The notes under the pieces are model-generated. The model was given only the letters and a program-made list of their open reading frames with translations. It was not told where the DNA came from and ran no database searches. Made by a program: the position numbers and the translations under genes. Positions 62,639 through 64,000 of a DNA stretch of 64,000 bases are shown here, piece by piece. Source of the stretch: Dyella sp. C11 (lineage in GTDB: Bacteria; Pseudomonadota; Gammaproteobacteria; Xanthomonadales; Rhodanobacteraceae); contig NZ_QAVX01000003.1 of the NCBI RefSeq assembly GCF_003121485.1, positions 170,309 to 234,308 on the forward strand. Direction: 5' to 3'. The stretch's first letter is position 1; the number at the start of each line of letters is the position of its first letter.

Positions 62639-64000
62639 CCGAAGCGCCCCAATCGCCTGAGCTGATTCTTCACAACGGGCGCATCACCACGCTCGACCGC
62701 GGACGCCCGGAGGCGCAGGCCGTCGCCGTTGCCGATGGCCGTTTCGTGGCGGTGGGTGACAACACGGAAGTGATGCCGCTGGCCGGAACGCGGACGCGCA
62801 TCATCGACCTGAAGGGTCAGCGTGTACTGCCGGGCCTGATCGACAACCATCTGCACATCATCCGCGGTGGTCTCAACTACAACCTCGAACTGCGTTGGGA
62901 CGGCGTGCGCTCGCTGGCCGATGCCATGGCGATGCTGAAGCAACAGGTTGCGGTGACGCCCGCGCCGCAATGGGTGCGCGTGGTGGGCGGTTTTACCGAG
63001 CATCAGTTTGCGGAAAAGCGCTTGCCGACCATCGAGGAATTGAACGCGGTTGCGCCGGACACGCCCGTGTTCCTGTTGCACCTGTATGACCGCGCCATCC
63101 TCAACGGCGCGGCATTGCGTGCCGTGGGCTACACCAAAGATACGCCGGAGCCGCCCGGTGGTCAGATCATCCGTGACGGTGCGGGCAACCCGACGGGCCT
63201 GCTGCTGGCCAAGCCGAACGCCTCCATCCTTTACGCCACCCTGGCCAAGGGGCCCAAGCTGCCGTTCGAGTACCAGCTCAATTCCACGCGTCATTTCATG
63301 CGTGAATTGAATCGCCTCGGTGTGACGGGCGCCATCGATGCGGGTGGCGGTTTCCAGAACTATCCCGACGACTACGCCGTCATCGAGCAACTGGCGGCGG
63401 AAAACCAGCTCACCATCCGCCTCGCCTATAACCTTTTCACGCAAAAGCCCAAGCAGGAAAAGGAAGACTTCCTGAATTGGACGAAGACCTCCACGTACAA
63501 GCAGGGCGACGATTATTTCCGTCATAACGGCGCTGGCGAAATGCTGGTGTTCTCGGCGGCGGATTTCGAAGACTTCCGCCAGGCGCGCCCCGACATGCCG
63601 CCGCAGATGGAAGGCGACCTGGAGGAAGTGGTACGCGTGCTTGCCCAGAACCGCTGGCCGTGGCGCATGCATGCCACCTACGATGAAACGATCAGTCGTG
63701 CGCTGGACGTGTTCGAGAAGGTCAATCGCGAGATTCCGCTGCAGGGCTTGAACTGGTTCTTCGATCACGCGGAAACCATTTCCGAGCGCTCCATCGACCG
63801 TGTCGCCGCGCTGGGCGGCGGTATCGCCGTGCAGCACCGCATGGCCTACCAGGGCGAATACTTCGTCGAGCGTTATGGCCCTGCCGCGGCACAGGCGACT
63901 CCGCCGGTGAAGCGCATCCTGGAAAAGGGCGTGCGCACGTCAGCCGGCACCGATGCCACGCGCGTGGCGTCGTACAACCCGTGGGTGTCGCTGTCGTGGC
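62635..64000 (+). CDS. Amidohydrolase family 3 protein, 3' end outside window
   Basis: 455 codons are in view; the frame is open to base 64000, so the C-terminus lies outside. Starts MTEAPQSPELILHNGRITTL. HxH in VLPGLIDNHLHIIRGG, His in RWPWRMHATYDET, and the GTDAT region near the end are amidohydrolase metal/catalytic positions. It is a paralogue of the 44156-45916 protein, with the same layout and shared LNSTRHFMRELNRLGVT- and NWFFDHAETISERSIDR-like segments. No signal peptide; overlaps the XapX gene start-to-stop. Substrate unknown. Confidence 0.85.
   Translation, partial: MTEAPQSPELILHNGRITTLDRGRPEAQAVAVADGRFVAVGDNTEVMPLAGTRTRIIDLKGQRVLPGLIDNHLHIIRGGLNYNLELRWDGVRSLADAMAMLKQQVAVTPAPQWVRVVGGFTEHQFAEKRLPTIEELNAVAPDTPVFLLHLYDRAILNGAALRAVGYTKDTPEPPGGQIIRDGAGNPTGLLLAKPNASILYATLAKGPKLPFEYQLNSTRHFMRELNRLGVTGAIDAGGGFQNYPDDYAVIEQLAAENQLTIRLAYNLFTQKPKQEKEDFLNWTKTSTYKQGDDYFRHNGAGEMLVFSAADFEDFRQARPDMPPQMEGDLEEVVRVLAQNRWPWRMHATYDETISRALDVFEKVNREIPLQGLNWFFDHAETISERSIDRVAALGGGIAVQHRMAYQGEYFVERYGPAAAQATPPVKRILEKGVRTSAGTDATRVASYNPWVSLSW

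Overview
The window is GC-rich gammaproteobacterial chromosome, almost entirely coding. Gene content and order (serC-pheA-aroA-kdsB, uvrC-pgsA-tRNA-Gly, rlmN-pilF-rodZ, a FadN-type beta-oxidation enzyme under a PsrA-like TetR regulator, an OprP-type porin, a TonB-dependent receptor, and abundant short intergenic palindromes) suggest Xanthomonadales, most likely Rhodanobacteraceae (Dyella, Luteibacter, Rhodanobacter or Frateuria). This assignment is inferred from gene content, not from a search. There is no prophage, insertion sequence, CRISPR array or classical defence island.

Layout. 1-7.6 kb: the 3' two thirds of clpA, infA, a small PHA-system protein, an FHA-domain membrane protein, then serC-pheA-aroA-kdsB (serine, aromatic amino acids, KDO for LPS). 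7.6-13.6 kb: an easily missed 52-aa membrane protein, a TonB-like protein, a tyrosine phosphatase, uvrC, pgsA, tRNA-Gly(GCC), and a compact three-gene unit of membrane protein, ECF sigma factor and overlapping membrane protein (candidate anti-sigma). 13.6-17.3 kb: a CycA-type permease, a 2OG-Fe(II) oxygenase, DUF2058 and DUF202 proteins and a REP-like cluster. 17.3-21.9 kb: fatty-acid beta-oxidation (thiolase, bifunctional HAD/ECH, PsrA-like regulator with two palindromic operators). 22-29 kb: ndk, rlmN-pilF-rodZ and yfgM-bamB-der; relative to E. coli, ispG and hisS are missing between rodZ and yfgM. 29-36 kb: rhodanese-MoeB fusion, double-GNAT protein, folD, guaB, guaA, a GGCT-like protein.

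36-51 kb is more accessory: two NAD(P)-binding reductases divergent from a LysR regulator, tadA, a CHAD protein, a sirtuin overlapping a HAD phosphatase, another SDR, a frameshifted outer-membrane barrel gene, a cytosolic amidohydrolase divergent from an OprP-type porin, a secreted metal-dependent amidohydrolase, a second thiolase, msrB and a DksA-like protein lacking the zinc-finger cysteines. 51-64 kb: a TonB-dependent receptor, a second EF-G whose switch I resembles the mitochondrial EFG1/spdEFG1 lineage, a 1023-aa beta-propeller hybrid-type sensor kinase divergent from its LuxR-type response regulator, and an apparent operon of Tat-signalled chloroperoxidase-like hydrolase, isochorismatase-like hydrolase, XapX membrane protein and a truncated amidohydrolase that is a paralogue of the one at 44.2-45.9 kb.

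The best candidates for something not yet described are the sensor kinase/regulator with an 18-bp palindrome in front of the hydrolase operon, the ECF sigma module, the divergent second EF-G, and the 52-aa membrane protein. The intergenic DNA carries two families of palindromic repeats: a GAGCGCAC/GTGCGC REP-like family (about 1.5, 17.0-17.2 and 32.4-32.6 kb) and a longer paired family (18.7, 34.2 and 47.5 kb), one copy of which is a perfect 27-bp inverted repeat.
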